Shown one piece after another: positions 19,044 through 28,275 of a DNA stretch of 64,000 bases. Origin of the DNA: Methanoregula sp. UBA154 (GTDB lineage Archaea > Halobacteriota > Methanomicrobia > Methanomicrobiales > Methanospirillaceae). The stretch covers positions 8,138-72,137 of the forward strand of contig DAPW01000010.1 in assembly GCA_002502245.1 (NCBI GenBank), read 5' to 3'. The notes beneath the pieces were generated by a model. That model ran no database searches. It was given only the letters and a program-made list of their open reading frames with translations, and was not told where the DNA came from. The stretch's first letter is position 1. Each line of letters opens with the position of its first letter. Position numbers and translations under genes: made by a program.

Positions 19044-20827
19044 TCGTCCCGATGAAAAAAGCAACCATCCTGGTGCTGGCCGACGATGCAGGAGCGACCG
19101 TGGCAGCACTGCGGCAGCTGGGGGTGCTGCACATCGAGCACCAGAACCCGCCGGAGAGCCCGGACCTGCCCGTGCTCCGGGAGCGCCACGCCCGCATCGA
19201 TACCGCGCTGGGTATCCTGAACCAGGTACCGGAGCCGGAACGGACCGGCATACCGCAGCGGACAACCGACGGTGATGGGACCGGGGCGGCAGACCTGATC
19301 ATCGGGCTTGACAAACAGCGGGCGGAACTCGGGTCTGCTGAACGCACGGTGCGGAGCCGGATCGCTGACTGGGAGCCGTGGGGCGATATTGATGCGGGCC
19401 GCGTCCGTATGCTTGAAAAAAACGGCATTTACCTGAAACTCTGCAAGCTGCCGGCCGGGGAACGGGACCGGTTTCCCGCGGACGTGGTGGTGAGGACACG
19501 CGCCACCTATGGCAACCTCGCCTGGTGCGTGGTGATAGCACGGCACCCGTTCGACTGCCCGTTTGAAGAGACCCCCCCGCCACAGCTGGGCCTCGCGGCA
19601 CTCCGGGAGAAGCTCAAAGAGACGAGCGCTGCGCTCACGCGGGTGAACGGGCAGATCGCCCGTGCCGCGGGATTCTCTTTACACCTTGCGCGGATGAAGG
19701 AGGAACTCAGAAAAGAGATCGAATTCCGGCAGGTCGTGAGCGGAATGGGGTGGGAAGGAAGAATCGGGTATGTCACGGGATATATACCGTACGATGAAGC
19801 GGATGATCTTATCAGGGAGGCCCGGAGCAGGCAGTGGGGGATCGTCATCACGGACCCGGCACCTGAAGATACGGTCCCGACGCTCCTGCGCAACCCCCCC
19901 TGGGTGGAGCGGATCCGGCCCGTATTCGGGCTCCTCGGGATCACGCCCGGCTACCGTGAACTTGACATCAGCATGCTCTTTTTGATCTTTTTTTGCATCT
20001 TTTTCGGTATCCTGATTGGCGATGCCGGCTACGGGCTGGTGTACATTCTTGCCACGCTTCTCCTCCAGAAGGCGCTGAAATCACCTGCCGGGCTCCGGTC
20101 AACCTTCTCGCTCTTTTACTTTATGGGCGCCTTCGCAATCCTCTGGGGAATCCTGACCGGCACCTTCTTTGGCCAGGCATGGCTGCAGAACCTCGGGTTC
20201 CGGCCGCTTGTTCCGCAGCTGAACAATGCGAATGATATGCAGACGTTCTGCTTCTTTCTGGGAGCGCTCCACCTCTCCATTGCCCATGCCTGGCGGGCAT
20301 ATGTAAAACTCCCCTCGCTCGCCGCCATTGCCGATGCCGGGTGGATCTGCATCCTCTGGACCGCGTTCTTCCTTGCACGGACGCTGATCCTGGGAGCCGC
20401 ATTCCCCTCCTTCGGGATATGGCTGGTTACGGCGGGGATTGTCCTTGTGGTCGTATTCGCGCACCCCCAGGCCAGCTTCCTGCGGACCATCGGGGGGGGG
20501 TTGGGGACCGTTGCATTGAGCCTGGTGAACAACCTTACGGACGTTATCTCGTATATCCGTCTTTTTGCCGTCGGGCTTGCCACGCTTGCCATCGCAGAGA
20601 CAACCAATACCCTGGCATCCGGTTTCGGCACGGGCGTCGCAGCGCTCGCGGCAGGAGGGGCAATTCTTATCATCGGCCATAGCATAAACCTCATCCTGGG
20701 ACCGATGTCCGTGCTCGTTCACGGGGTCAGGCTGAATGTCCTGGAATTTTCCGGGCACGCGAACGTAACATGGAGCGGGGTTGCATTCGAACCGTTCAGG
20801 GAAGGAAGTGGAGGAGATCATGGATGA
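19040..20827 (+). CDS. atpI: V-type ATPase membrane subunit I (a-type)
   Basis: 595 residues. The first half is soluble and helical; the second (from about 310) has seven or so membrane helices, including G-D-A-G-Y-G-L, N-N-L-T-D-V-I-S-Y-I-R-L-F-A-V-G-L-A and the late G-H-S-I-N-L-I-L-G. The arginine in S-Y-I-R-L is the conserved stator residue facing the rotor carboxylate. Its start overlaps atpD (ATGA), and its end overlaps atpK by 8 bp. Confidence 0.93.
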   Translation: MIVPMKKATILVLADDAGATVAALRQLGVLHIEHQNPPESPDLPVLRERHARIDTALGILNQVPEPERTGIPQRTTDGDGTGAADLIIGLDKQRAELGSAERTVRSRIADWEPWGDIDAGRVRMLEKNGIYLKLCKLPAGERDRFPADVVVRTRATYGNLAWCVVIARHPFDCPFEETPPPQLGLAALREKLKETSAALTRVNGQIARAAGFSLHLARMKEELRKEIEFRQVVSGMGWEGRIGYVTGYIPYDEADDLIREARSRQWGIVITDPAPEDTVPTLLRNPPWVERIRPVFGLLGITPGYRELDISMLFLIFFCIFFGILIGDAGYGLVYILATLLLQKALKSPAGLRSTFSLFYFMGAFAILWGILTGTFFGQAWLQNLGFRPLVPQLNNANDMQTFCFFLGALHLSIAHAWRAYVKLPSLAAIADAGWICILWTAFFLARTLILGAAFPSFGIWLVTAGIVLVVVFAHPQASFLRTIGGGLGTVALSLVNNLTDVISYIRLFAVGLATLAIAETTNTLASGFGTGVAALAAGGAILIIGHSINLILGPMSVLVHGVRLNVLEFSGHANVTWSGVAFEPFREGSGGDHG

Positions 20828-21275
20828 GTTTCTGATTCAGTTTATGGACCTGGGACTGGCGCTGGTCCTTGCCCTCTCGGCAATCGGATCCGCCGCCGGC
20901 GCAGGTACGGCCGGGATGGCCGCGATCGGGGCATGGAAGAGAAATTACAGCCAGAATAAACCCGCTGCATTTATGCTCGTTGCATTTGTCGGGGCCCCGC
21001 TCACCCAGACGATTTACGGCATGATTGTCATGAACCGGATGGTTGAGCTTGCCGCACAGGGCCATTTTCTCTGGGGCATCGGCGCCTTCTGTGGCGCGGC
21101 CATCGGCCTCTCCGCGTACTTCCAGGGCAAGTGCGCTGCCTGCGCCTGCGATGCCCTGGGAGAGACCGGCCAGGGATTTGGCAATTACATGATCGTGCTC
21201 GGTATGGTCGAGACCGTTGCCCTGCTGGTGATGGCGTTCACCCTCGGCGTCCTGGGAACTATTGCCGCAGTATAA
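20820..21275 (+). CDS. atpK: V-type ATPase rotor-ring subunit K
   Basis: 151 residues with four membrane helices, a duplicated hairpin. The ion-binding carboxylate E131 (G-M-V-E-T) is in helix 4 only; helix 2 has L-T-Q-T (Q63) in place of a second acid. One carboxylate per four helices is the V-type pump arrangement. Thr, Gln and Glu resemble ligands of Na+-binding rings, but the coupling ion is not settled by sequence. C105, C108 and C110 form an odd Cys cluster in the loop. ATG at 20820 follows GGAGGAGATC. Confidence 0.9.
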   Translation: MDEFLIQFMDLGLALVLALSAIGSAAGAGTAGMAAIGAWKRNYSQNKPAAFMLVAFVGAPLTQTIYGMIVMNRMVELAAQGHFLWGIGAFCGAAIGLSAYFQGKCAACACDALGETGQGFGNYMIVLGMVETVALLVMAFTLGVLGTIAAV

Positions 21276-21303
21276 TACCAACGCGGTGATACCACTGCCC
21301 GCC

Positions 21304-21311
21304 TTTTTTTT
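21304..21311 (+). terminator. Oligo-T terminator of the V-ATPase operon
   Basis: A T run begins about 28 bp after the atpK stop, before repeat copy R4. Confidence 0.45.
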
Positions 21312-21334
21312 CTTCAGGACGGATCATCAGCTGC

Positions 21335-21778
21335 TCTGGTGAAACGGGCATGAACTCAGTGAGTTCACACCGGAACCATGAAAATCGCAGACATGAGGGC
21401 TCCCTGATTCAGCGCCCCTCATGGGGCTCGGCGGGGCAGTTTGTGTTTTTTTAGTAATATCCGTCATTGATCCGCCGCGGGGGCGCCCCGTCGGGGGCGG
21501 CGGCATATATCGTAATCGGGGGTATGGGGGTCTCAACCCCCATTATTTTATCTGATAATTCGATTTTCATAGGAAAAACTCTTTTAAAAGATGAGATCCC
21601 CCCATGCGCCAGCCCTGCCCCTGTTGGGGGCTCAATCGTGCATCCGATGCCCCAGGAATTATCTGTACCCTCCTTATTCAAAATTGACCAGCTCATACGG
21701 CAATATCGCAGTCCGGGGATGCCACAGATCCGGGGGCGAAGTCTTTGGGGAGCGTCAGAATTGTACAAAGGATTTCGA
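21335..21778 (-). repeat. Composite intergenic repeat, copy R4
   Basis: It fills the convergent gap between the V-ATPase operon and the usp gene. The CD module spans about 21377-21571, with CATGAAAATCGCA at one end and CGATTTTCATA at the other. BA spans about 21572-21778 and starts GGAAAAACTCTTTTAAAAG. BA has the same relative orientation as in R2 and R7. Confidence 0.85.
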
Positions 21779-21893
21779 CAGACGAAGAAAATCTGGAAAG
21801 GGCAGATACAGCAAAGGGTGTTCATTGCCGGCTCACAAACACCCGTTCATGCCCGTTTACAAAAAAAGGACTCTCCTGGTCCGGACTATCCCG

Positions 21894-22793
21894 TTATGAG
21901 GGAGAGAACGGGGGATCTTCCCCCCCGCATTTCGGTTGCCGGATGACCATCACCGGTCGTTGTGCGTTCATGGCAACAGCAAATGCGGTACTGCCGATCA
22001 GGAGTTCCCGGAGCCAGCCGGCACCACGGGAACTCATCCAGATGACCGACGCGTCCTCTTCATCGGCAATCCTGATAATCTCGGTGACGGGGTTTCCGGT
22101 GCGTACAAACACCCTTGCCCGGATATTTTTCCGGGTAAGATCGTCCCGGATTGTTGCCAGCTGCCCTTTTGCCTGCTGCACCGCATCCCCGGTCGCAGAC
22201 CCGGCCTCCCCCGGAGGCACAACATGGAGGAGGAGGAGCTCACCGATAGCGGGGGTCGCGCCGGCAAGCGCCAGTGCATGGTCGGATGAGGGGGAGAAAT
22301 CCACCGGACAGAGGGCCCTGCAGAGGATCCTCGGGCAGAACAACTCAAAATTCTGCTCCTTCAGATCCCCGACGGTCTTATGGCGCATGATCAGGACGCT
22401 GGTACTGCTCCGGCGGATAACCGCCATCGAGACGCTGCCAAGGAGGATCCCGTCCATAAGATTGCTCCCCCGGGCACCCATGACGATCAGGCAGGCTCCC
22501 CGCTCTTCGGCGGCGCTGATGATCGCTCCTGCGGTATCGGATGCGGCCGTTATTGTCGTGGTCACCCGGATCTCCGGGTCAAGGCCTTCGAGGTAGCGTT
22601 TCTGTTCCCGGAGATGCTCATATTCGGGCCGGAACAAGGTGTCCCCGATCTCTCCGCCGCCCCGGGGAGATATCGCCTCTTCGGCAGCGTGGAACAGGAT
22701 GACCTCGCGGGCCCCGGGAAAACCGGCAATACATTCAAGCGTTTTCTTTGCGTAAGCCGAGAAATCCGTTGCAAGCAGTATTTTTTCAAACAT
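21894..22793 (-). CDS. Tandem-domain universal stress protein (UspA family)
   Basis: 299 residues made of two Usp domains (about 1-140 and 155-290). The first ends with the ATP-binding motif G-A-R-G-(9)-G-S. The second has S-S-R-G-(9)-G-S, in which the first glycine is serine. Domain 1 begins with the typical K-I-L-L-A-T-D-F-S. Tandem Usp proteins sense nucleotide or stress states; no specific role can be given. It is monocistronic and sits between repeat copies R4 and R5. Confidence 0.88.
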   Translation of the reverse strand: MFEKILLATDFSAYAKKTLECIAGFPGAREVILFHAAEEAISPRGGGEIGDTLFRPEYEHLREQKRYLEGLDPEIRVTTTITAASDTAGAIISAAEERGACLIVMGARGSNLMDGILLGSVSMAVIRRSSTSVLIMRHKTVGDLKEQNFELFCPRILCRALCPVDFSPSSDHALALAGATPAIGELLLLHVVPPGEAGSATGDAVQQAKGQLATIRDDLTRKNIRARVFVRTGNPVTEIIRIADEEDASVIWMSSRGAGWLRELLIGSTAFAVAMNAQRPVMVIRQPKCGGEDPPFSPS

Positions 22794-22937
22794 GGCAAAT
22801 CAGATGCGGTCCTGTTCCGCGCTCAGGTGAAACCGACGGTATCTCTGTAAAACAATACATACCGGCCGTGATATAAAATGGTATCCTGATGTTCAGCATA
22901 CGCAGGGCCGGATATGTCCTTAAAAAAAAGTGCTCTG

Positions 22938-23365
22938 GAGAAATCAATGTAAAGTGATTAAATCGCCCCCCTTGCGCCAGCCCTGCCCCCGTTGGGGCTC
23001 AATCGGGCATGCGATGCCAGGGAATCATCTGTACTGTCCTCATTCAAAATTGACCAGGTACTAAGGCGTTATCGCAATCCGGGGATGCCCCGGCTGCGGG
23101 GGCGAAGCACTCAAGAAGCTTCAGAACTGTACGAAGGTTTTCCCATGAAAATCGCTTATTTCAGGAATTGATGAACCTGGGGTGATACCCCCCGGGAACC
23201 TTGGTTGCGTTGAACGCCCGCCGCCCCGAAGGGCGCCCGGCGGCGGGTTCCGAAGGTTAAAGAAAGCTGGGAGATTGAACCGACTTGTCCCGCCGTGCCT
23301 CGGAGAGGCCCTGAGGCGGGTAACCATCGTAATCCCCTCATTAATTTTTCCGATGTCCAGGGTTT
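22938..23365 (+). repeat. Composite intergenic repeat, copy R5
   Basis: It lies between the usp start and the end of the fmd operon. BA runs about 22938-23142, with the Usp-proximal end GAAATCAATGTAAAGTG that R7 shares. CD follows from CATGAAAATCGC at 23144. The two GC hairpins are diverged but fully base-paired in type (CCGCCGCCCCGAAGGGCG and CCCGCCGTGCC...GGCGGG), so pairing is kept while sequence drifts. The far CD end is degraded. BA has the R1/R6 orientation. Confidence 0.8.
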
Positions 23366-23523
23366 GGTGCGGTACATTATCTGTTCATGCACGTTTCTTC
23401 CGGATGAAAAAACTATCAACGTCTCCCTGTCATCGGCCGGCGGCACTATCCACCTCTGAACAGAGACTGCCGCTACAAGTGCCGGCCGCTGCCGATCATT
23501 GCCACGGGCGGGCACGGACAGGC

Positions 23524-24297
23524 CTACCTGCGAAGAGCACGGGATGCGACCATCATCGTCCCCTTCCCCCGGTTGGCGACATCCCCCGTGTAGACATCCA
23601 TTTCAAGGTTGCGCTCCGGGAGCAGGTGCGTGCCGCTCTTCTCAAACGTGGGGAGCAGGTCATGGACCGTTCCCAGGATCACACACGAGCCGTTCTTCAT
23701 GTTCCCGCACGGCCGGGTTGCGTCCCCTTCGATGAGCAGCTCCCCGCCCCGCATCTCCACGCCGGGAAAATCCCCGGTGTGGCCATGGATATGCACCGTG
23801 CCTCCTGCAAGGTATTCCGCGCAGAAATCCCCGGCATTGCCAAACACTTCCACCGTGCCCCCCTGCATCCCTTTCTTCTCGCCGCGGTAACCGGTAGCGC
23901 AGTAATGGCCCGCATTGCCCCGGCAGACGATCGTCCCGCCCCGCATCTCCCGCCCGAGCCACGCGTCGGCACTGCCCCGGATCTCGATCGTCCCGCCGCT
24001 CATGAAGTTCCCGCAGTGCATCCCGATATCCCCTTCGATGAGGATCGTGCCCGTGTCCATGTACTCCCCGACACGCTTGATCCGGGATGTATCCCCCTTG
24101 AGCACAACCTCGATGTTTTCCGGGGAGACTGCGGTACCTTCAACAAAGATCCAGAACAGTTCAGAGAGCGTGCGCTCCTTGTTGCCCTCGAACACCACCA
24201 GGTCGGTACCTTTCAGGAAATTGCGGGGGATGATCGCTTCTGCCTCGATCGGGAGGCTGGGCTTTTTTCGCACCTTGCTCTCAAGGATCACTCTCAT
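23524..24297 (-). CDS. fmdC: Formylmethanofuran dehydrogenase subunit C
   Basis: About 257 residues in a right-handed beta-helix of short repeats (G-D-I-G-M-H-C-G-N-F-M-S-G-G-T-I-E-I-R-G-S-A), as in FwdC/FmdC and the glutamate synthase C-terminal domain. It is a structural core subunit of the enzyme that reduces CO2 to formylmethanofuran. The ATG at 24297 overlaps the fmdA stop by 4 bp (ATGA). It is the last gene of the long eha-fmd operon. Whether the enzyme is the Mo or W isoform cannot be decided from this subunit. Confidence 0.93.
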   Translation of the reverse strand: MRVILESKVRKKPSLPIEAEAIIPRNFLKGTDLVVFEGNKERTLSELFWIFVEGTAVSPENIEVVLKGDTSRIKRVGEYMDTGTILIEGDIGMHCGNFMSGGTIEIRGSADAWLGREMRGGTIVCRGNAGHYCATGYRGEKKGMQGGTVEVFGNAGDFCAEYLAGGTVHIHGHTGDFPGVEMRGGELLIEGDATRPCGNMKNGSCVILGTVHDLLPTFEKSGTHLLPERNLEMDVYTGDVANRGKGTMMVASRALRR

Positions 24298-25994
24298 AAC
24301 ATTGCCTCCGTCTCGATGCACCGCCCGCGGGGAAGGTAGAGGTCCTGCACCGGGTAATTGCTCATTCTCACGGTGTAGAACTGCTCAAATCTCCGGATAA
24401 ACTCCTTATCGTTCTCCATCCGGATATCCTCCGGCACCTTCGCATTCACCCAGAAGGTGGCATTTGCCCCGTCCACGATGATCTCCCCGTCCCGCGACAC
24501 CACGCGCCCCCGCTTGATCGTGTACCGCGTCTTCTGGAACCCTTCCACCACCTTCCGGTATTCCCGGGCCGGGTCAACCATATCGGTCCGGATCGGGTAG
24601 ATGGCGATGTCGGCTTCGGCACCGATGCCGAGGTGGCCTTTGCCCTGGCTGGCGATGCCCAGGGCCTTTGCCTGCCCGGCACGGGTCATGACCGCGATCT
24701 CGTGCCAGTCCAGTTCCCGTTCAAGTGCCCAGAGCGAGGTCCTCTTCTCGGTCTCGGCATGCAGCGTGGCACATTCCTCGTCCCGGTAGCGCTTGCTCAT
24801 TAAAAGACCGATGATCTCGGGATACTTCACAAACGGCGCACCATTGGGGTTGTCCGTCTCAAGCAGGCACTGCCACGGGCTCTTGGTCAGCAGCGCCAGC
24901 TCGAGGCCGATCGCCCACATGATGCAGTTCACGGCACTCTTCTTCGAGTAGGTTACCGGGATGATACCGGACCCGGTCTCCAGCTCCACATCGTGGTTGC
25001 TCCACTTGTTGTGGTGGAGGCAGTGGAGGTTGAACTCCATGGGCCCGTCAGCGGTCATGGTCATGGTCCGGCAGAACATGATCTGGCCCATGTCCATCAC
25101 GATCTGGGGCTTGCTGTTGATCGAGCGGGTGATCTCTTCTGCCTTGGAACAGATGTTGCGCCAGGTCCCGCCGCCGTACGCGTGGAACTGCACGTGCGTG
25201 GCATACAGGGACTGGCGTGCGGGGTTCAGGTCGGGCACGAGCTCGAACGTATCGAGCGTTGTCTGGTAATTACCGGGTTTTCCCAGGTTGTTGCAGTGCA
25301 GGTGCACTGAATGGGGGAGGCGGAGGAGCTCGTTTGCCTGTATCAGGGTGGTGATGATCTCGGCAGGCGTGACCGCAAAATGCGGGACCTGCTCATGGAT
25401 GCTCGTCAGATCGTCGCCCCAGCCCCATGCTTCTGTGCCTCCGGGATTGGTCAGTTTGATCGCATATCCCCGGGCCGCGTTCAGCGTCCATGCAACCACC
25501 GCCGCAGCCTTCCGGACATCGTGCTCCCGCACGGCATCCATGACCGCCCAGTTGCCATCGAACAGGGTGTTGGCCAGCATATCCTGGTGGGGTGTGGCCG
25601 TGAACTCCTCGTGGGTGTGGCGGGCCTCCAGGGGCGCCATCGCCCCTTCGAGCAGGGTCGTGTATCCCATGGCACTGTACCGGTAACTGTTCCCGAACGT
25701 TGTCGGGACATAGTAGCCGCTCGTCACATGCATCTTCCCCCGGCGTTTCGTCCGTCCCGCCCGCATGTCCTCCGGACTCATGTACCGCCCGAAGTTCACC
25801 TTCGTGCCGCTGACATGGGTATGCGAGTCAATGCCGCCGGGGAGGGTGAGACACCGGTGCGCATCGATCACGTCCGCACGATCGGAAACAGACTCAACGA
25901 TCCTGCCGTCACGGATCGCAATGTCCATGATCTCGCCGTTGATCCCCCGGATAGGGTCAATGACACAGGCATTTTTCACCCATAACTCAGTCAT
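24294..25994 (-). CDS. fmdA: Formylmethanofuran dehydrogenase subunit A
   Basis: 566 residues of the amidohydrolase superfamily. The metal-binding H-T-H lies at 58-60 (G-G-I-D-S-H-T-H-V-S-G), with later D-N-P-N-G-A-P-F and K-G-H-L-G-I-G-A-E-A-D-I-A-I-Y-P motifs. Subunit A uses a binuclear metal site to condense formate, delivered by an internal tunnel from subunit B, with methanofuran. It overlaps fmdC and fmdB by 4 bp each, so the order is D-B-A-C. Confidence 0.95.
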   Translation of the reverse strand: MTELWVKNACVIDPIRGINGEIMDIAIRDGRIVESVSDRADVIDAHRCLTLPGGIDSHTHVSGTKVNFGRYMSPEDMRAGRTKRRGKMHVTSGYYVPTTFGNSYRYSAMGYTTLLEGAMAPLEARHTHEEFTATPHQDMLANTLFDGNWAVMDAVREHDVRKAAAVVAWTLNAARGYAIKLTNPGGTEAWGWGDDLTSIHEQVPHFAVTPAEIITTLIQANELLRLPHSVHLHCNNLGKPGNYQTTLDTFELVPDLNPARQSLYATHVQFHAYGGGTWRNICSKAEEITRSINSKPQIVMDMGQIMFCRTMTMTADGPMEFNLHCLHHNKWSNHDVELETGSGIIPVTYSKKSAVNCIMWAIGLELALLTKSPWQCLLETDNPNGAPFVKYPEIIGLLMSKRYRDEECATLHAETEKRTSLWALERELDWHEIAVMTRAGQAKALGIASQGKGHLGIGAEADIAIYPIRTDMVDPAREYRKVVEGFQKTRYTIKRGRVVSRDGEIIVDGANATFWVNAKVPEDIRMENDKEFIRRFEQFYTVRMSNYPVQDLYLPRGRCIETEAML

Positions 25995-27280
25995 GGCCCC
26001 ATCCCCCCGTCCAGGCGGTCGTAGATCTTTCTTAAGATCTCTGCATCATCCGGGTACCCCCGGTCGATCACCTTCTTCAGCCGGATGGGGATACCATCCA
26101 TCCGGTATGCCGTTCCCGCGGCATCGATGCCCGCGGCCGTGCAGGGGATATGGATGCGGGAGAGTGCGGTGGTGGCATTCACGTGCGGGTCGATAACGAC
26201 AGTCGGGATCTTTGCGAGGTGGGCAGCCGCAGCCCGGGGGAAGTTGGCCCCCGGGTCGCTTGCAACGATAAGGGCCGCATCGCACTCGCCCCGCCGCAGG
26301 ATATCGACCGCGGTCGTCTCCCCGGGATTGTAGAAGGCAATGCCCCGGGCAAAATCCACCGCAAAGGGATAGCCGGTCATCCACGTGAACACCTCGTTGG
26401 ACCCGTACACGTTGCCGTGACCCCGCAGCGGGGAGATGACAAACTTCGTGTGCCGGCTGAGTTCGTCGGTCAGCTCGATGGCATTCCGGACGTTCTTGTA
26501 CTTCCCCCGGCTCATGGTCAGCCCGAGCCCGAAGAAGATCGCACCGAACTTTGCGTTTTTACAGATCTCCGCGATCCGGACCAGCTGTTCCTTTGCTACC
26601 CCTGCAACGCTGGCAGGGATGACGTGTGCCTTTCCCCGGACAATTGCCCGCAGGGCGGAGAGTACTGCATAATCCCCCCCGTGTTCAATCTGCACGAATT
26701 CGTCGGCGATATTGGTGGTGTCGGTCCTGCGGGTATCCACCACGATCACCGTGCGCTCCCGCTGGGCTTCCGGGACAAAGAACCCGGTGGCAAAGGTGGT
26801 GTACCGGCTCATGTGGCGGGGATGTGCCTCGACCGGGTTGCACCCCCAGTAGATGATCACGTCCGCCCGGTTCTTTACCTGCCCGAGAGTACAGCCAGGG
26901 TGGCCGACTTCCTGGATGGCAAGGATGGACGGGCCGTGGCAGACGGTGCTCGTGTTGTCGATGACTGCCCCGATCAGTTCGGCGATATGCACGCCGATGC
27001 TCTGGGTCTCGCCATGCGTGCTGCTCCAGCCGTACAGGAGCGGGCGATCGGCCTCCCGCAGGATCTCTGCCGTCTCGCTGATCGCTTCGTCATAGGAGAT
27101 CTCCTCCCACCCGGCCTCCGTGCGCCGTATCGGGGCCGGGAGCCGGGTATCGTTCATGAAGGTTGCCTCGGCAAGGGAGCACCCGTTCTTCACCCGGACA
27201 ATTCTCGCACCGTCGGTCTCAATCTCGAGATCATCGCAGAGGCAGCCGCAGAAGGGGCAGACCACATCCTGTTCGATCAT
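25991..27280 (-). CDS. fmdB: Formylmethanofuran dehydrogenase subunit B (molybdopterin subunit)
   Basis: 429 residues. C8, C11, C15 and C34 fit the [4Fe-4S] site (C-P-F-C-G-C-L-C-D-D). C114 in T-S-T-V-C-H-G-P-S is the expected Mo/W ligand; it is encoded by a normal Cys codon, not selenocysteine. The start was set at 27278-27280, where M-I-E-Q-D-V-V-C-P begins; an upstream open extension is unrelated sequence. This subunit reduces CO2 to formate using ferredoxin electrons. It overlaps fmdA and fmdD by 4 bp. Confidence 0.95.
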   Translation of the reverse strand: MIEQDVVCPFCGCLCDDLEIETDGARIVRVKNGCSLAEATFMNDTRLPAPIRRTEAGWEEISYDEAISETAEILREADRPLLYGWSSTHGETQSIGVHIAELIGAVIDNTSTVCHGPSILAIQEVGHPGCTLGQVKNRADVIIYWGCNPVEAHPRHMSRYTTFATGFFVPEAQRERTVIVVDTRRTDTTNIADEFVQIEHGGDYAVLSALRAIVRGKAHVIPASVAGVAKEQLVRIAEICKNAKFGAIFFGLGLTMSRGKYKNVRNAIELTDELSRHTKFVISPLRGHGNVYGSNEVFTWMTGYPFAVDFARGIAFYNPGETTAVDILRRGECDAALIVASDPGANFPRAAAAHLAKIPTVVIDPHVNATTALSRIHIPCTAAGIDAAGTAYRMDGIPIRLKKVIDRGYPDDAEILRKIYDRLDGGMGP

Positions 27281-27660
27281 GGGCGCACCCCCCCGATCGC
27301 TTCCATGAGCTCTCCGACGCTCTTCACTGCTTCTTCGGTCGGCTCCACGTCTGCGTCCTGGCTCTTGAAGTCCGGCATCCCGGTGCCCTGCGTCTCGGAC
27401 GAGATGATGTGGTTTGCATACGGGCCGATGGTCACAAAGCACTCGTTCCTGGCCACCCCCTCTGCGGGACGGGCGGTGAGGATAACGTAGCCGGCGGGGG
27501 TGGTGACCCGGACCCGGTCCCCGTCCTCGATTCCCAGTATCATCAGGTCCACGGGATTGAGGAAACAGGCCGAGGCGATACTCCGGTACACATCGGAGAG
27601 CTTGTGCTCGACGGCAGTACCCTGCGGAACCGAGCGGCCGGTGTTGAGGATGCACCTCAC
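27277..27660 (-). CDS. fmdD: Formylmethanofuran dehydrogenase subunit D
   Basis: 127 residues of the molybdopterin-dinucleotide-binding barrel that completes the cofactor pocket of subunit B. It includes L-N-P-V-D-L-M-I-L-G-I-E-D-G-D-R-V-R-V and G-P-Y-A-N-H-I-I-S-S. It begins directly after ehaP with a 4-bp overlap, so hydrogenase and dehydrogenase genes are one transcription unit. No fwdF or fwdG polyferredoxin gene is present in the window. Confidence 0.93.
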   Translation of the reverse strand: MRCILNTGRSVPQGTAVEHKLSDVYRSIASACFLNPVDLMILGIEDGDRVRVTTPAGYVILTARPAEGVARNECFVTIGPYANHIISSETQGTGMPDFKSQDADVEPTEEAVKSVGELMEAIGGVRP

Positions 27661-28274
27661 TGCACTCCCTCCGGTACCGGCTCCTGGGAGCCTTCAAGGA
27701 TCCGGGCAATCCGTATGGCACCATTCGGGCAGCTCGCCTCGCAGGTCTTGCAGCCCGTACATTTGTCCTCGTGGATCACCACGATGTCCCCGTCCTGCAC
27801 CCGCATGATCACCTCATCGTTCGAGGAGTGCCCGCCTGCCCCCATCTGGGCGTCGGCCTCCTTGTTCACCGGGCAGGCAGTGCAGCAGTTCCCGCAGCCG
27901 GTGCAGAGTTCCAGGTCAATCGCGATACGGAACGAGAAGATCAACGATGTGCCTTCGCGCTCCATGGTCTCGAGGATCCGCCCGCTCTTCAGCACCCCGT
28001 TCGGGCATGCCTCCACGCAGAGCCCGCAGCGGATGCAGTGCCCCTTGTGGATCTTCGGCATCCAGCCATCGCCGGCATGCACAACCTCAATCGCTCCCGG
28101 GGCCGGGCAGGCCATCATGCAGAAAAGGGCATGCTGGCAGGTCCGGCCGGTCGGCTCCGGGAAGCCCCGGAAATGCGGGGGGGTGACCAGCGGAGCGGTC
28201 CGGGCAAACAGGAACTTTCTGATCCACTCAGCGCGGAAGAACTCCCGTACATACCAGAAGAGCGATGACGCCAT
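27657..28274 (-). CDS. ehaP: Polyferredoxin subunit of the Eha hydrogenase (EhaP-like)
   Basis: 205 residues. Three classical ferredoxin motifs are visible (C-I-R-C-G-L-C-V-E-A-C-P, C-T-G-C-G-N-C-C-T-A-C-P and C-T-G-C-K-T-C-E-A-S-C-P), and an irregular fourth near residue 50 has C-Q-H-A-L-F-C-M-M-A-C-P. It should carry electrons from the NiFe site. The ATG at 28274 lies one base after the ehaO stop, so the longer open frame is not used. Since fmdD follows at once, this polyferredoxin may hand electrons straight to formylmethanofuran dehydrogenase (inference). Confidence 0.88.
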   Translation of the reverse strand: MASSLFWYVREFFRAEWIRKFLFARTAPLVTPPHFRGFPEPTGRTCQHALFCMMACPAPGAIEVVHAGDGWMPKIHKGHCIRCGLCVEACPNGVLKSGRILETMEREGTSLIFSFRIAIDLELCTGCGNCCTACPVNKEADAQMGAGGHSSNDEVIMRVQDGDIVVIHEDKCTGCKTCEASCPNGAIRIARILEGSQEPVPEGVQ

Positions 28275-28275
28275 G

